A DNA stretch of 64,000 nt, from NCBI GenBank assembly GCA_963576725.1, contig OY755237.1:51109090-51173089 (forward strand), written 5' to 3'. Source of the DNA: Azorinus chamasolen. Its lineage: Eukaryota; Mollusca; Bivalvia; Cardiida; Solecurtidae. Of the stretch, positions 32,501-43,985 are shown piece after piece; position 1 is the stretch's first letter; every line of letters begins with the position of its first letter. The notes under the pieces were generated by a model. The model was not told the DNA's origin, ran no database searches, and worked only from the letters and a program-made list of their open reading frames with translations. A program made the position numbers and the translations under genes.

Positions 32501-33230
32501 AACCGCGTTAAAGCCGGATTTTTTTTTGTGTTGACCTTGACCCAATTTCATGTACCCTTGTATGAACTGAAAGGCCTTCACCCAAGCTATCTGCATACCA
32601 TATATAAATTGTCTAGCCCATGAAGTCTGAAGTTATAACAACATTTTAATAACAGCCAATGTTTCAAAATAGTGACCTTGACCTGATTTCAGGTATCTTT
32701 ATGTCATCCATAAGGTCCTTATCAAAGCTATCTGAATACCAAAGGTGAATTGCCTAGCACTCGTGGATCAGAAGTTATAGCAAAATATTAAAGTTTGTTA
32801 AAAACAGTCAAGTTTTCAAAAAATTGACCTTGACCTTGACCCAATTTCATGTATCCTTGTATCAACTGAAACGCCTTCACCAAAGCTATCTCCATACCAT
32901 ATCTAAATTGTCTAGCATACGAGGTTCAACAGTTAAGAAAAAATGTTGAAGTTTTTCAATGATGACCAACTTGTCAAAATAGTGACCTTGACCTAATTTC
33001 AAATATATTTATATCAACTGAAAGGCCTTTACCAAAGCCATTTGTATACCAAAGATGAATTGCCTAGCATTTGTAGTTCCGAAGTTATAGCAATGTTAAA
33101 ATTTGTTAAAAACTGCAAAGTTTTGGAAATAGTGACCTTGACCTTGACCTGATTTCATGTATCCTTGTATCAAGTGAAAGGCATTTACCCAAGCTATCTA
33201 TATACCAAATATGAGTTGCCTAGCATTTGT
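32501..33230. repeat. ~150-bp tandem array, family I
   Basis: Five units with tgaccttgacccaatttcat, 'gtatccttgtatcaactgaa', 'aggccttcacccaagctatc' and 'gaattgcctagcatttgtag'. Carries GGTCA half-sites in the reverse sense (TGACCTTGACCT). Confidence 0.82.
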
Positions 33231-33600
33231 TTGCTTATCAGAAGCACCTGTAGGAGCTCAGTCTGATCAGGGTCTGTTCTGTCTGCTTATCAGACAGCAG
33301 GTCTGTTCTGTCTGCTTATCAGACAGCACCTGTAGGAGCTCACAGTCTGATCAGGATCTGTTCTGTCTGCTTATCAGACAGCACCTGTAGGAGCTCACAG
33401 TCTGATCAGGGTCTGTCCTGTCTGCTTATCAGACAGCACCTGTAGGAGCTCACAGTCTGATCAGGGTCTGTTCTGTCTGCTTATCAGACAGCACCTGTAG
33501 GAGCTCACAGTCTGTGCAGGGTCTGTTCTGTTTGCTTATCAGACAGCACCTGTAGGAGCTCACAGTCTGAGCAGGGTATGTTCTATTATGTTTGCTTAAA
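33227..33600. repeat. 55-bp tandem array built from a MITE palindrome
   Basis: Six or seven units of tctgcttatcagacagcacc, tgtaggagctcacagtctga and tcagggtctgttctg. The unit equals the centre and right arm of the class 1 palindrome (cagacagctcctataggagc ... gatcagggtctgctctgttt), so the array was seeded from a MITE. Confidence 0.9.
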
Positions 33601-34004
33601 TATGCAATGATACAAAACGGATTTTAAAGTTTCTTATATGGGTAAAAGGTTTATTATCTTTACAAAAGTCATTGATGAAAATCATGATATAAGAGATTCT
33701 GGTATAATTATTCATGAAATAAAAAATAAAGGCTTTACCTGAAGAATATTCATGCAAGAAATAATGACATTAATATCTATAAGTTGATCTTTTATAATGG
33801 TATGTAATCAAAAACATGTTTTGCTATTGTCAAATTTATATACCGGGTAATTGCAAAGGCAAACAGGAGACCATGATCAGATAGATGGCCCCTACTGGAA
33901 CCGTCTGATCCCAGTCTTCTCTTATTTGCAAGGCATCACAAGGTGTCTCTATCAGTTAAAGGACTAAAATTAAAGCAGCTGACACAGTTTTTATGAATGT
34001 TTGT
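33601..34004. mobile_element. MITE fragments
   Basis: gctttacctgaagaatattc, gcaaacaggagaccatgatc and gtctgatcccagtcttctct are pieces of one TTAA-type element with class 1 palindrome. Confidence 0.5.
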
Positions 34005-34345
34005 ACTTATATACAAGTGCTTGGGTTCTCAGTCCCAAGAGTTACAAGTGCTTGGGTTCTCAGTCCCAAGAGTTACAAGTGCTTGGGTTCTCAGTCCAAA
34101 GAGTTACACGTGCTTGGGTTCAGTCCTAAGAGTTACAAGTGCTTGGGTTTTCAGTCCCAAGAGTTACAAGTACTTGGGTTTAGTCCTAAGAGTTACAAGT
34201 ACTTGGGTTTAGTCCTAAGAGTTACAAGTGTTTGGGTTTTCAGTCCCAAGAGTTACAAGTACTTGGGTTTAGTCCTAAGAGTTACAAGTGTTTGGGTTTA
34301 GTCCTAAGAGTTACAAGTGCTTGGGTTCAGTCCAAAGAGTTACCA
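34005..34345. repeat. 28/31-bp minisatellite, ~11 copies
   Basis: Unit gagttacaagtgcttgggtt + ctcagtcccaa, with a 28-bp form lacking three bases. The mixture of lengths breaks the frame repeatedly, so the open frames over it (VLGFSPKSYK-type peptides) are not evidence of a protein. Confidence 0.92.
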
Positions 34346-34521
34346 AATAAGTATCTGTGTAGGACAGGCATGACAAAGGGCATCTCACAACCACCCACAC
34401 TGTAAGGGTCTATCTTTAGTGTGCCAAGCAAATTACCAACTGATGAAATCATTATCTCGCATCCTTTGTTTCAAAGAAGAATATATCCTCTCTGTTACTA
34501 CCAAACTGTGACATAACTAAA

Positions 34522-34640
34522 AACAAGAGGGCCATGATGGCCCTGAAATCGCTCACCAGAGGGAAAGCTTTTTAAAGTTTCAACTACATGTATGTTTCTA
34601 AACAAAACTGGACACCTGTTTTGTGGGGTGTTATTTGACC
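34522..34640 (+). mobile_element. Head fragment of a family A element
   Basis: AACAAGAGGGCCATGATGGC, cctgaaatcgctcaccagag, then one decayed unit start (aacaaaactggacacctgtt). Truncated after ~120 bp. Confidence 0.65.
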
Positions 34641-35020
34641 CTTTCTCTGTATAATTATAATGGCAAGCTTTCTGGGATGATTTGCTTTATTATAAATATT
34701 TTCTAAGTCCAATACCGAACGTTTACCGACCGTTAACTTGGAAAGCATATATCGCACAAAAAATATGTGGAAAAGTTTCATTTTCCATTACATTTTACTA
34801 CGCATAACCTAACAACTCCTTGATATATTGCGTATTTAGAAACGAACGACAACCCTTGTAGAGCACGTTTCGTAACAAAACCAGTTCACACCTGAACGTT
34901 TCGAACCCCTTCAGAATTAGAGTACTGATGATTGTTTCAAAGCAGAAATTGTATAAAAATTGCGATTTCAACAATTTATACAAATGGAATTGTTATGGAA
35001 ATGGAAAATTAAAACTGGTG
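34641..35020. other. Unassigned stretch
   Basis: Two short minus-strand open frames without recognised motifs and without convincing splice context. No repeat relation seen. Confidence 0.3.
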
Positions 35021-35480
35021 ATAATAACCATTGTGATAAATAGAGCATTTGCCTTTGTGATAAATAGAGCATTTGCTCCATAAGAGTAAATGCACTATTT
35101 ATCACAATGGTTTCAAATCTACACGATTCTGAAATTTTCCTTTTTTCTAATTAACCCTTTTCCTCATATAAACATGTTTTCACGCATTTGCAAACAGAGT
35201 AGACCCAGATTTACCTCTTTGAATAAGCAGACAACATTTCTAACATATGACAACCCTATCACAGCTTAGCAGGACTTAACCAAAATTAGCACACAGTTTG
35301 AACTCAGATCTGACACATACCGGTATGTAACTTTATATGTGGTTTGTATATGAGTTAATTTACTCCTATGGAGCAAATGCTCTATTTATCACAATGGTTT
35401 GAAATCGCCACAATTCTGAAATTTTCATCTTCTCTAATTAATGCTCCTTATCAGTAGATTTATTCAAAGAGGTAGGATCT
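35021..35480. mobile_element. Class 3 palindrome MITEs (two partial copies)
   Basis: aaccattgtgataaatagag and gcactatttatcacaatggt, with an internal duplicate of gtgataaatagagcatttgc; then a class 1 arm (gcaaacagagtagacccaga) and a second class 3 right half to 35480. The same composite order recurs at 38380-38815. Confidence 0.65.
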
Positions 35481-35905
35481 GAAACAAGAGGGCCATTGGC
35501 CCTATATCGCTCACCTGAGTTACAGTAATACATGTATATTGACATGTTAATTTTTCAGTGGACAACATTTCTAGCAGATGAAATAAGCTTAGTGTACTGC
35601 TTTCACCCTTTAACTGCTGAATAAACTTGAACTGAATTCAGAACTAATACCAAGTGACTGGTTGACCAAGACCTAAACTGTTTACAACTTGTGCCATTTT
35701 TGCCTTAGCTCAAAATGCCTAAAACTGGTCTTTGAGAAATTCAAATGACTTCAATAAAGCTATGCAATTATACCTTGACCCAGGTATATAGGCAAATAGA
35801 GTGCTAGGCAGTACATAATGCCAGTTTTTGTGTGAAATGACCAATAAGAATATCTTTAAAAATCGTTTAACCCTTTCCCTCATATAAAGCTGTTTTTATG
35901 CATTA

Positions 35906-35972
35906 GCAAACAGAGTAGACTCAGATCAGACGACTCCTACGGAAGCTGTCTGATCTGGGTCTTCTCTGTTTC
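35906..35972. repeat. Class 1 palindrome copy
   Basis: gcaaacagagtagactcaga and tctgatctgggtcttctctg form a near-perfect hairpin around cgactcctacggaagctg. A further copy follows at 36061-36117. Confidence 0.75.
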
Positions 35973-36544
35973 TTTTGACACAATATAGATCGGATTCTAC
36001 AGTTTTTGTCAAAGCAAAAACTTCTCTTCAGAGAAATAATGTGTTTTACACATTAAAAATAAGAGTAGACTAGATCAGACGGCTGCTATAGAAGCTGTCT
36101 GATCAGGGTCTGCTCTTTTTACATTTGACAAGATATAGATTTGTTTTACAGTTTTTTTCAAAGCTAAAACTTCTATTTATGGCAATAACAATTTTTTTAA
36201 GCATTAGCAAACAAGAGTGGTCCCAGATCAATTTTTGTCAAAGCAAACAGGTTAAGGGTTAATAGGTGTTTAGAAATAATTCTAGCTCTAGGTGTGAATA
36301 TCTGATGATAATTCAATTAAACGGGTCATTAGTATTTTTAACAATTGAAATTGAGAAGAGTTACCTCTACTGTTATAATGAAGTTATATTTACTTAGTTA
36401 TTTCATTAATATCATACAAGATTCAGACATTTTAGAACTTTTTAATGTGTTGTCATCAAATTTTATGAAAAAAGTAATATTTAAGATGCTTTTTGGGGCA
36501 GCAGACTTAATCCACAGTAGTAAGTTTAACACCTATCATTGTTA

Positions 36545-36545
<1 letters not shown>

Positions 36546-36574
<29 letters not shown>
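36546..36574 (+). repeat. Poly-G run of 29 bases
   Basis: Uninterrupted G tract in AT-rich surroundings. G-quadruplex forming in principle; the length may also be affected by sequencing error. Confidence 0.8.
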
Positions 36575-36576
<2 letters not shown>

Positions 36577-36937
36577 AATGCATTATCATGTTTTCTTAAG
36601 AATTACCATGACTTATATCAGTTGGGCCATTTCATAATCATGTTTTCACAGTTTTCTTAAACATTACCATGACTTACATCAGTTGGGTTTGGACCCAGAT
36701 CAAAAGTCTAGATGGTGATCATTTTCCTTGATTGCCTGAATTGTTACTTTCCTATATCTCTCACATCTAATTTGAGAGACATTGGAAGACACCATTTAAC
36801 ATCACTCACACTACACACTGGGGTTAATGGGTCAAAATGCCTTTAATGTTTCGTCTGCAACAAAAAGTTATTGTCATCTGCTTCAATTCTTAAAATAAAC
36901 TTACTTTCATTTTTTTGCAAAAATATGGTTAAGATGA

Positions 36938-37002
36938 CAAACAGTTTGGATCCTGATGAGACGCCGCAGTATGCGGCCTCTCATCTGGATCCAAACTGTT
37001 TG
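36938..37002. repeat. Class 2 palindrome (CAAACAGTTTGGATCC)
   Basis: caaacagtttggatcctgat and atctggatccaaactgtttg flank gagacgccgcagtatgcggc. Long, nearly perfect hairpin. Confidence 0.8.
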
Positions 37003-37905
37003 CATAGGTAATCACAGTTTCACCACTAGCATGCAAAGAGTTAAGAGTCAGCATTGACCTGGAGAGATTTTACTGCTCAGCAGCTGTAACTTTGACCTGC
37101 TGCTGGTCTGCAGATCTGGAGTTGTTTATTTAACCCTTAATTTCTCTCATGTAAACTTGTTTTCATGCATCTGCAAACAGAGTAGACCCAGATAAGGTGG
37201 CTCCTATAGGATCAAGGTCTGTTATTTGCTAATGGAATTTGATAGATGTTTCTATGCCTTCTAAAACAGCTACACTGATTCACCTTCAACATTTTATTAT
37301 AAATAGTTATAAATAGAATGATACTAGCACTCCAATGCAGTTATCTCCCTTTGTCCTTTATGGCTATGCTGATGGGACAAGGGAAATAACTGTGAGGAAA
37401 TTACCTTTTAAGTGTTACAGATTCTGATGTTAAGTAGCATAAAACCCCAGGGTGAGACCATTTATGGCCCAGGGGTCATTATTTGAACACACCTGGTAGT
37501 GGTATATTAGGTGATGCTTCATACCAAATATCTTAGCTCTAGATTATGTGGTTTCAGACAAAAAGATTTTTAAAGGGTTCCCTATATAAGTCTATGTAAA
37601 AACTACAAGCCCCAGGGCAGGGCCATTTTTGGCCCGGGGGTCATCATTTTAACAAACTTGGTAAAGGACCATTAGATGATGCTATATACCAAATATCAAA
37701 GCTCTAGAAATTGTGGTTTCAGAGAAGAAGATTTTTAAAGATTTAAAAAAAAAACCTGTAAAAGTAGTGGGGCGGGGCCATTTTTTGCCCGGGGGTCATG
37801 ATTTTAACAAAACTGATAGAGGACATCCTAAGGTACATTTCTGTGAAATTTGGTTGAAATCCTCCCAGTGGTTTAGGAGAAGAAGTCATTTGAAATAAAA
37901 GTGAA

Positions 37906-37998
37906 CGGACAGACGGACGGACAGACGGACAGACGGACAGACGGACAGACAGACAGACGGACAGACGGACAGACGGACAGACGGACAGACGGACGACG
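37906..37998 (+). repeat. GACAGACG microsatellite before a terminal hairpin
   Basis: Repeating gacggacagacggacagac, ending in gacggacgacaggcggtcac directly upstream of the ctcacc...ggtgag hairpin. Confidence 0.9.
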
Positions 37999-38049
37999 GA
38001 CGACAGGCGGTCACAATAGCTCACCTTGAGCCTTTGGCTCAGGTGAGCT

Positions 38050-39290
38050 AAAAAGCCTTTGTGATGAATAGAGCATTTGCTAATCATTGTGATAAATAGA
38101 GCAAAAGCTCCATAGGAGTAAATGTTCTATTTATCACAAAAGTTTCAAATCTACACAATTCTGAAATTTTCCTTTTCTATAATTAATGCTCCTTATCAGT
38201 AGATTTATTCAAAGCGGTAGGATCTGAAAAAAGCCTTTGTGATAAATAGAGCATTTGCTCCATAGGAGTAAATGCTCTATTTATCACAATGGTTTCAAAT
38301 CTACACAATTCTGAAATTTTCCTTTTCTCTAATTAATGCTCCTTATCAGTAGATTTATTCAAAGAGGTATAATAGTCACTTTATGAAACCATTGTGATAA
38401 ATAGAGCATTTGCCTTTGTGATAAATAGAGCATTTGCTCCATAAGAGTAAATGCACTATTTATCACAATGGTTTCAAATCTAAACAATTCTGAAATTTTC
38501 CTTTTCTCTAATTAACCCTTATCCTCATATAAACATGTTTTCACGCATTTGCAAATAAGAGTAGACCCAGATTTACCTCTTTGAATAAGCAGACAACATT
38601 TCTAACAGATGACAACCCTATCACTGCTTAGCATGACTTGACCAAAATTAGCACACAGTTTGGATTCTGATCTGACACAGACCGGTATGTAACTTTATAT
38701 GTGGTTTGTATATGAGTTAATTTACTCCTATAGAGCAAATGCTCTATTTATCACAATGGTTTGAAATCTATACAATTCTGAAATTTTCCTTATCAGTAGA
38801 TTTATTCAAAGAGGTAGGATCTGAAAAAAGCCTTTGTGATAAATAGAGCATTTGCTAACCACTGTGATAAATAGAGCAAACGCTCCATAGGAGTAAATGT
38901 TCTATTTGTCACAATGGTGTCAAATCTACACAATTCTGAAATTTTCCTTTTCTATAATTAATGCTCCTTATCAGTAGATTTATTCAAAGAGGTAGGATCT
39001 GAAAAAAGCCTTTGTGATAAATAGAGCATTTGCTCCATAGGTGTAAATGCTCTATTTATCACCATGGTTTCAAATCTACACAATTCTGAAATTTTCCTTT
39101 TCTCTAATTAATGCTCCTTATCAGTAGATTTATTCAAAGAGGTAAAATAGTCACTTTATGAAACCATTGTGATAAATAGAGCATTTTCTCCATAGGAGTA
39201 AATGCTCTATTTATCACAATGGTTTCAAATCTACACAATTCTGAAATTTTTCAAGAGGCAGATTCTGAAAATACCCTATGAGGGAATGGG
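38050..39290. repeat. Class 3 MITE tandemly amplified, ~7 copies
   Basis: Repeated blocks of gtgataaatagagcatttgc, tccataggagtaaatgctct, atttatcacaatggtttcaa, atctacacaattctgaaatt and gatttattcaaagaggtagg. Successive copies join within the element rather than at TTAA, so they spread by local duplication, not by new insertions. One composite segment (38395-38820) repeats the 35021-35480 arrangement. Confidence 0.85.
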
Positions 39291-39893
39291 TTAAAAAACA
39301 GTGTGAGCAAACAGAGACTAATTCTGAAGCAGACAACTTGATAGAGTTTTGACCAGGAACTTGACCTATTCAGTGATTATGCAACACAGATGGAGTGACC
39401 TCAATCCCTCTAGTTCAGAGGAACCTTTATAGTGTAAAATAATATTTAAAGTATAACCAACAGGGCAGGGCCAATTTTAACCTCAGAACTATGATATTTA
39501 CCAATGTCAATAAGGAATACTAAGTAAATCTATACACCAAATATCTAAGCTCTGTGACATGTAGTTTTTGACAAAAAGATTTTTGAAGTTTTCCCCATGC
39601 CTAACCTAAGTGAGCCCAGCATTCTGCTACTTGTACAGAAAACAACAGTCAGCTAGAAAAAACTGGCCACCCCTCGGGCCGTGGCGGGGCCAATTTTGAC
39701 CCCAGGGGCATTATTTATATAACTTTTGTAGAGGACCTATAGGTGATGCTATGTGCCAAAGATGAAAGCTGAGAACCCTGTAGATTCAGAGGAGAAGACT
39801 TTTAAAGTTCAAATTGTTGACGCCGGACGACGGACGACAGACATCAGGCGATCACAAAAGCTCACCCTGAGCACTTTGTGCTCTGGTGAGCTA
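39291..39893 (+). mobile_element. 5'-truncated family A element
   Basis: From ~39440, units with cagggcagggccaattttaa and ggccgtggcggggccaattt, then gacgccggacgacggacgac and the ctcaccctgagcac / gtgctctggtgag hairpin ending CTAAC. Confidence 0.7.
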
Positions 39894-40130
39894 ACAATTG
39901 TGTGATCATGTTGAGAAGACAAGCTTCTTGGCATCTCATCTGGATCCGAGTTGTTAGTGTAGGTCATCATATACCTGCTTACAACAAATTAAAAGTCAAT
40001 ATTCCTTTGTTACAACACCTTTTCTTTCTTAATCTTTTGAATGCTGAATATTCAAAGTGGAATGGTCCATCATTAACAATAATGGCCATTCAGTATGAAA
40101 TGGTATCTAATTGCTGAAGTATTTAGAATG
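39894..40130. other. Unassigned stretch with class 2 half-palindrome
   Basis: ttcttggcatctcatctgga and tccgagttgttagtg are the right arm of a class 2 palindrome. No gene. Confidence 0.4.
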
Positions 40131-40198
40131 GCAAACAGTGCAGACCCTGATCAGAAGTCTCCTCAAGGAGACTTCTGATTTTGGTCTACACTGTTTGC
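40131..40198. repeat. Class 5 palindrome (GCAAACAGTGCAGACCCTGATC)
   Basis: gcaaacagtgcagaccctga and gattttggtctacactgttt flank a perfect gaagtctcctcaaggagact centre. Confidence 0.8.
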
Positions 40199-40751
40199 AG
40201 ATGCTAGTACGCTTTTTTTCCACATATGAAGGGTTTAAAACTTGCCTGCCAAAAATGTGACAAATGACTTAATGATGGTTCTGTCCATATAGACATTTTT
40301 GCCCCGCAGAGTACTGAATCACAATTTCAATTACATTCAAAGTATTAGTGAGACCTTTCACACCTCGTAATCCCCTCCTCTTTCCCCAGTGACATTCTGT
40401 CATTGTGGTGGGTCTTGCCCTGTTCAGTCATCAAGTTCTGAGTACCCTCTGATTTACTCCAGTAGTGTACCCTTTCCTCAATACAAGCGCTTATTTCATG
40501 CCTTTGCGAACAGAGTAGACAGATGGCTCCTGCATTGTTTGCTTATGAAATTATAAGAGATCTGACTATACAGTTTTTCACCAGTACCAAAATATCCTTC
40601 TATATATGCCATTATAAAAATTCAGCTAACAAATATTCATGATATCATTATTTCTAAAATGAATATTCAATAGGGTATATTAAACCTTTACTCTATGCAT
40701 ATTCATGACAGAAATAATGACTGTATGAATATCAACAACTTAATTGTTTAT
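40199..40751. mobile_element. Decayed MITE pieces
   Basis: Includes 'taaacctttactctatgcat' (40682) as a left end and 'cagctaacaaatattcatga'. The following minisatellite lies inside this element's body. Confidence 0.45.
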
Positions 40752-41083
40752 AATGGCAGCAGGAACAGAGGAATACCGGTACTTTATAATGGCAGCAGGA
40801 ACAGAGGAATACCGGTACTTTATAATGGCAGCAGGAACAGAGGAATACCGGTACTTGATAATGGCAGCAGGAACAGAGGAATACCGGTACTTGATAAGGC
40901 AGCAGGAACAGAGGAATACCGGTACTTGATAAGGCAGCAGGAACAGAGGAATACCGGTACTTGATAATGGCAGCAGGAACAGAGGAATACCGGTACTTGA
41001 TAATGGCAGCAGGAACAGAGGAATACCAGTACTTGATAATGGCAGCAGGAACAGAGGAATACCGGTACTTGATAATGGCAGAA
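40752..41083. repeat. 36-bp minisatellite from a MITE interior, ~9 copies
   Basis: Unit ggcagcaggaacagaggaat + accggtacttgataat. The seed sequence is in normal MITE copies (tataatggcagcaggaacag-like, near 'gaatacttt'). Because 36 is divisible by 3, all frames without stops stay open on both strands (AAGTEEYRYLI-type and SSVPAAIIKYRY-type peptides); these are repeat artefacts. Two units lack two bases. Confidence 0.92.
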
Positions 41084-41504
41084 ACTGGGTCCAATCTGTT
41101 TGCAATGGCATTAAAAAGTCTGCTGTGGAGTAAAGGGTTGACCTTTTGAATGCAGAAAATGACTGTTCTGGCATTTGCAAAGAGTGTAGACCTAGATCAG
41201 ACTGGGATCATAGAGGACGGGTACAGGGTTACTGTAAGACAAGCTCCCAAAGAAGCAATCTAAGGTTCAACTGTTATTGCAATAAACAGAACATCAAGAC
41301 AACATGTCGGCATTCCTCTGCAATAAAAGCAAACGGGGGAGGAACTTGTGTGTCACCTATTGCAGAAGTGTCATGAAAGAAGTTTGATGAAGGAATCGCT
41401 ATAGACAAGTGGAACGATAGCAGTGGAAAGTTGATCCCTTTGACCTGCTTAAGCAAGTCAAAAATGTTTTTAGTTTTTGACCCTTTACTCCAAAGATACA
41501 CCTT
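41084..41504. other. MITE right end and unassigned sequence
   Basis: tgtggagtaaagggttgacc closes the MITE around 41130. A further stretch with an open plus-strand frame (41146-41376) contains a class 1 arm and has no domain support. Confidence 0.4.
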
Positions 41505-41693
41505 TTAACCCTTTCCCTCATGAATATTTATGTAAGAAATAATGACATCAAGTCCTATAGGAGCAAATGCTCTATTTATCACAATGGTTTGAAACTACAA
41601 AATTCTAAATTCTTTTCTCTAGTTAATGCTCCTTTTCAGTAGATTTATTCAAAGTGGTTTGATCTAAAAATAACCTAAGAGGGAATGGGTTAA
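41505..41693. mobile_element. Chimeric MITE: class 1 left end, class 3 right half
   Basis: ttaaccctttccctcatgaa and gtaagaaataatgacatcaa lead directly into gtcctataggagcaaatgct, then gagggaatgggttaa. The join lies at the palindrome centre, suggesting recombination or template switching between families. Confidence 0.65.
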
Positions 41694-43855
41694 ACAACTT
41701 AATCAGAACAAAACTAGGATCCTGATAAGCGACACATTTACACATCTCAATGGATCTAAGTTGTTTGTCAATGGTATCAGATATTTAACACTTATCTGTT
41801 CATTATGCATGTAAGAAATGATATCATAAATATTTATTAGCTGAATGTTTTGGGAATATTTTGATTTGACAAAAACTGTAAAATCAGATCTATTTGATGT
41901 CTTAATTAAACACAGCAGACCCTGATCCTACAGGAGCCATCTCATCTGGGTCTACTCTGTTTGCAAATGTGTGTAAATGCATTTATATGAAGGAAAGGGT
42001 TAATGCTTTGCACATTAGCAACGAATCCGTGTTTACTTTTGCAAACAGTCTGGATTCCATTAGAATCTAAATTGTTCAACGCACAAAAAGTATTTTTCAA
42101 AAGAAAGCGAAGAAATTATTGCAGCAGATAAATATGCTATGCAGACGACAATTACTTAGCTGTCAAAGAGTTACCATTTACCTGCAAAGAGTTAGTGTAC
42201 TAGTCATTGCCCTTAAAGCTCTTGAATGACTTGCACAAAAGATCAGTTGTCATCCATTTAATTATTATTCATCCCAGGGAACACAACTCTGACAATACAA
42301 GCTATTCACAGTTATCTTTGTTTTCAAATTCTTTGTACACCTACAGGGTCTCTTAGCAACACTTACCTGGCACCTGAATGTGCCAACACATTTCCCTTTG
42401 ACCATTTCTAAAAATGTGTTACTAATCGTTTGTCATGTCATTAAATAATTCAATATTGCAATAGCTTGCTAAATGTTCATTTATCAACACCTGATTGTCT
42501 GCTACCTCTTTGTCTGTTGAAAATTGTCTTCTGCACAAAAATATTATCAACTCAATTTTTCAAAAAAGCCTTTTTCAAGGACTTCATGTCAAATAACAAT
42601 GCTTAGTACATAAAAATGGTTGGGATCCTGATGACAGAGTGCTACAATATTTTCTTTGGGATACAAACCTTTATCAAAGGTCAGTGCTAATTCGTACAAG
42701 TCAAGGTAAGCGGTAGACCTTGGTCAGTTGATTTATAGTGTTATTAAATGTAACTTTCTGTCAAAAACAGATTAGTCGGTAACCACAAAGTATCAAATTA
42801 TTCATGAACTTTGCCAGGATATAGGCATCATGGCGACTTCAGGCATAACCCTTTATCTGCCGCACCTTCTCTCTTCACGTAAACTTTATCCAAGTCGATC
42901 TTAAGAGATATTCCAACCTGAAAAGAATATTGGATGGCAAAAAGTGTAGACATGTGTTAGAATTCCTGTGGAGCTCTCTCATCAAGATCTACACTGTTTG
43001 CAACTATATGCAGTTAATTGCTTTCCTACATGTGAAAGGTGTAGGTGTACTGAAGACCACACAAAAACACTGATGGCCGAGCAAGTTCTTACTGTGGTTA
43101 AAGGTGCTCTCTGCTTATAAATAATCATCTTATAAACTTTGAAATTAACTGCATTATAAGTGTTTTGTACAATTACCACACATAAGTGTTAAAAGCATTC
43201 ATATCCTTTCAGGTGTTATTGTTATTCAAAGAGAGATCAATTGTACATTAATGTAAGTCAGTTTTACTTTTGTTTGTTTTTGGAATGAAGGAAATACTAC
43301 TGAAACAGTAGGTGGCTAAGGCCATTGTCTATGACTAACATGTAAAACATCCATCTTCTTACAGGAAGAGCATGAAAAAAGGTTAGTGAAAATGAGAAAA
43401 TGATACAATGTATGGCCTGTTTTTATTATCTCCCTTTGGTCCTGATTTATGATAGACTAACCTCCCAGTTAATGATGTTTCTGGAAAAAAATTGCTGAAC
43501 AGGTGACTGATATTAACTCTAACAAAACCACATCCGGAGTAAAAACTCTTAGAAAACAATCTGTTAATCTTTAAGAATGACATTTCACCAATCCTTCACT
43601 GCATGAATATTCATGTCAGAAATAATTACTGTATAAATATTAATAAGCTGATTTATACAATGACATCAAGAACAAGGGAATTATTTACCATGGCAAAAAA
43701 TGTAGAATCAGATTAAGTAATTTCATAAGTCAAGATAACAGACACTGATCAGACAGCTTCTATAGGTGCTATCGGATCTAAATGTACTCTGTTAGCAAAG
43801 TTGTGGCCGGTAAAGGGTTTTAATCTCCTATGTTATTCTCCAGAACTAGCAGTCA
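41694..43855. other. Mixed MITE fragments and unassigned DNA
   Basis: Includes a class 2 arm near 42045, a class 1 element 41770-42003 (ends aaggaaagggttaa), a MITE 43590-43820 (gcatgaatattcatgtcaga ... ccggtaaagggtttt) and ordinary AT-rich DNA. A 41-nt minus-strand segment at 42367-42407 is flanked by good splice consensus (ttttag / GTAAGT) but matches no known protein. Confidence 0.4.
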
Positions 43856-43861
43856 AAATGA

Positions 43862-43985
43862 TATAGCAGTGATACTAATATAGCAGTGATACCAATATAG
43901 CAGTGATACTGATATAGCAGTGATACTGATAGCAGTGATACTAATATAGCAGTGGTACTAATATAGCAGTGATACTAATATAGCA
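43862..43985. repeat. 17-bp minisatellite, ~7 copies
   Basis: Unit tagcagtgatactaata with c/g and deletion variants. Confidence 0.9.

Larger units (their letters stand above)
35483..38052 (+). mobile_element. Family A-type element with nested MITEs
   Basis: Head AACAAGAGGGCCATTGGCCC and tail ctcaccttgagcctttggct + caggtgagctaaa (perfect hairpin). The tandem units near 37440-37860 are a sub-family reading gggcggggccattttttgcc and cgggggtcatgattttaaca. A GACAGACG microsatellite (37906-37998) precedes the tail. Pairing this head with this tail is an inference; 35600-37430 is mostly MITE copies and unassigned DNA. Confidence 0.6.

Noticed and set aside
33993..34301. 102-codon plus-strand frame (VLGFSPKSYK repeats)
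   Set aside because: Lies wholly in a 28/31-bp minisatellite whose mixed unit lengths switch frames.
36546..36574. Poly-G as a telomere-like or origin signal
   Set aside because: No repeat periodicity; a plain homopolymer.
40695..41180. Open frames on both strands encoding AAGTEEYRYLI or SSVPAAIIKYRY repeats
   Set aside because: The 36-bp unit is a multiple of three without stops in several frames; no start context, splice sites or known domain.
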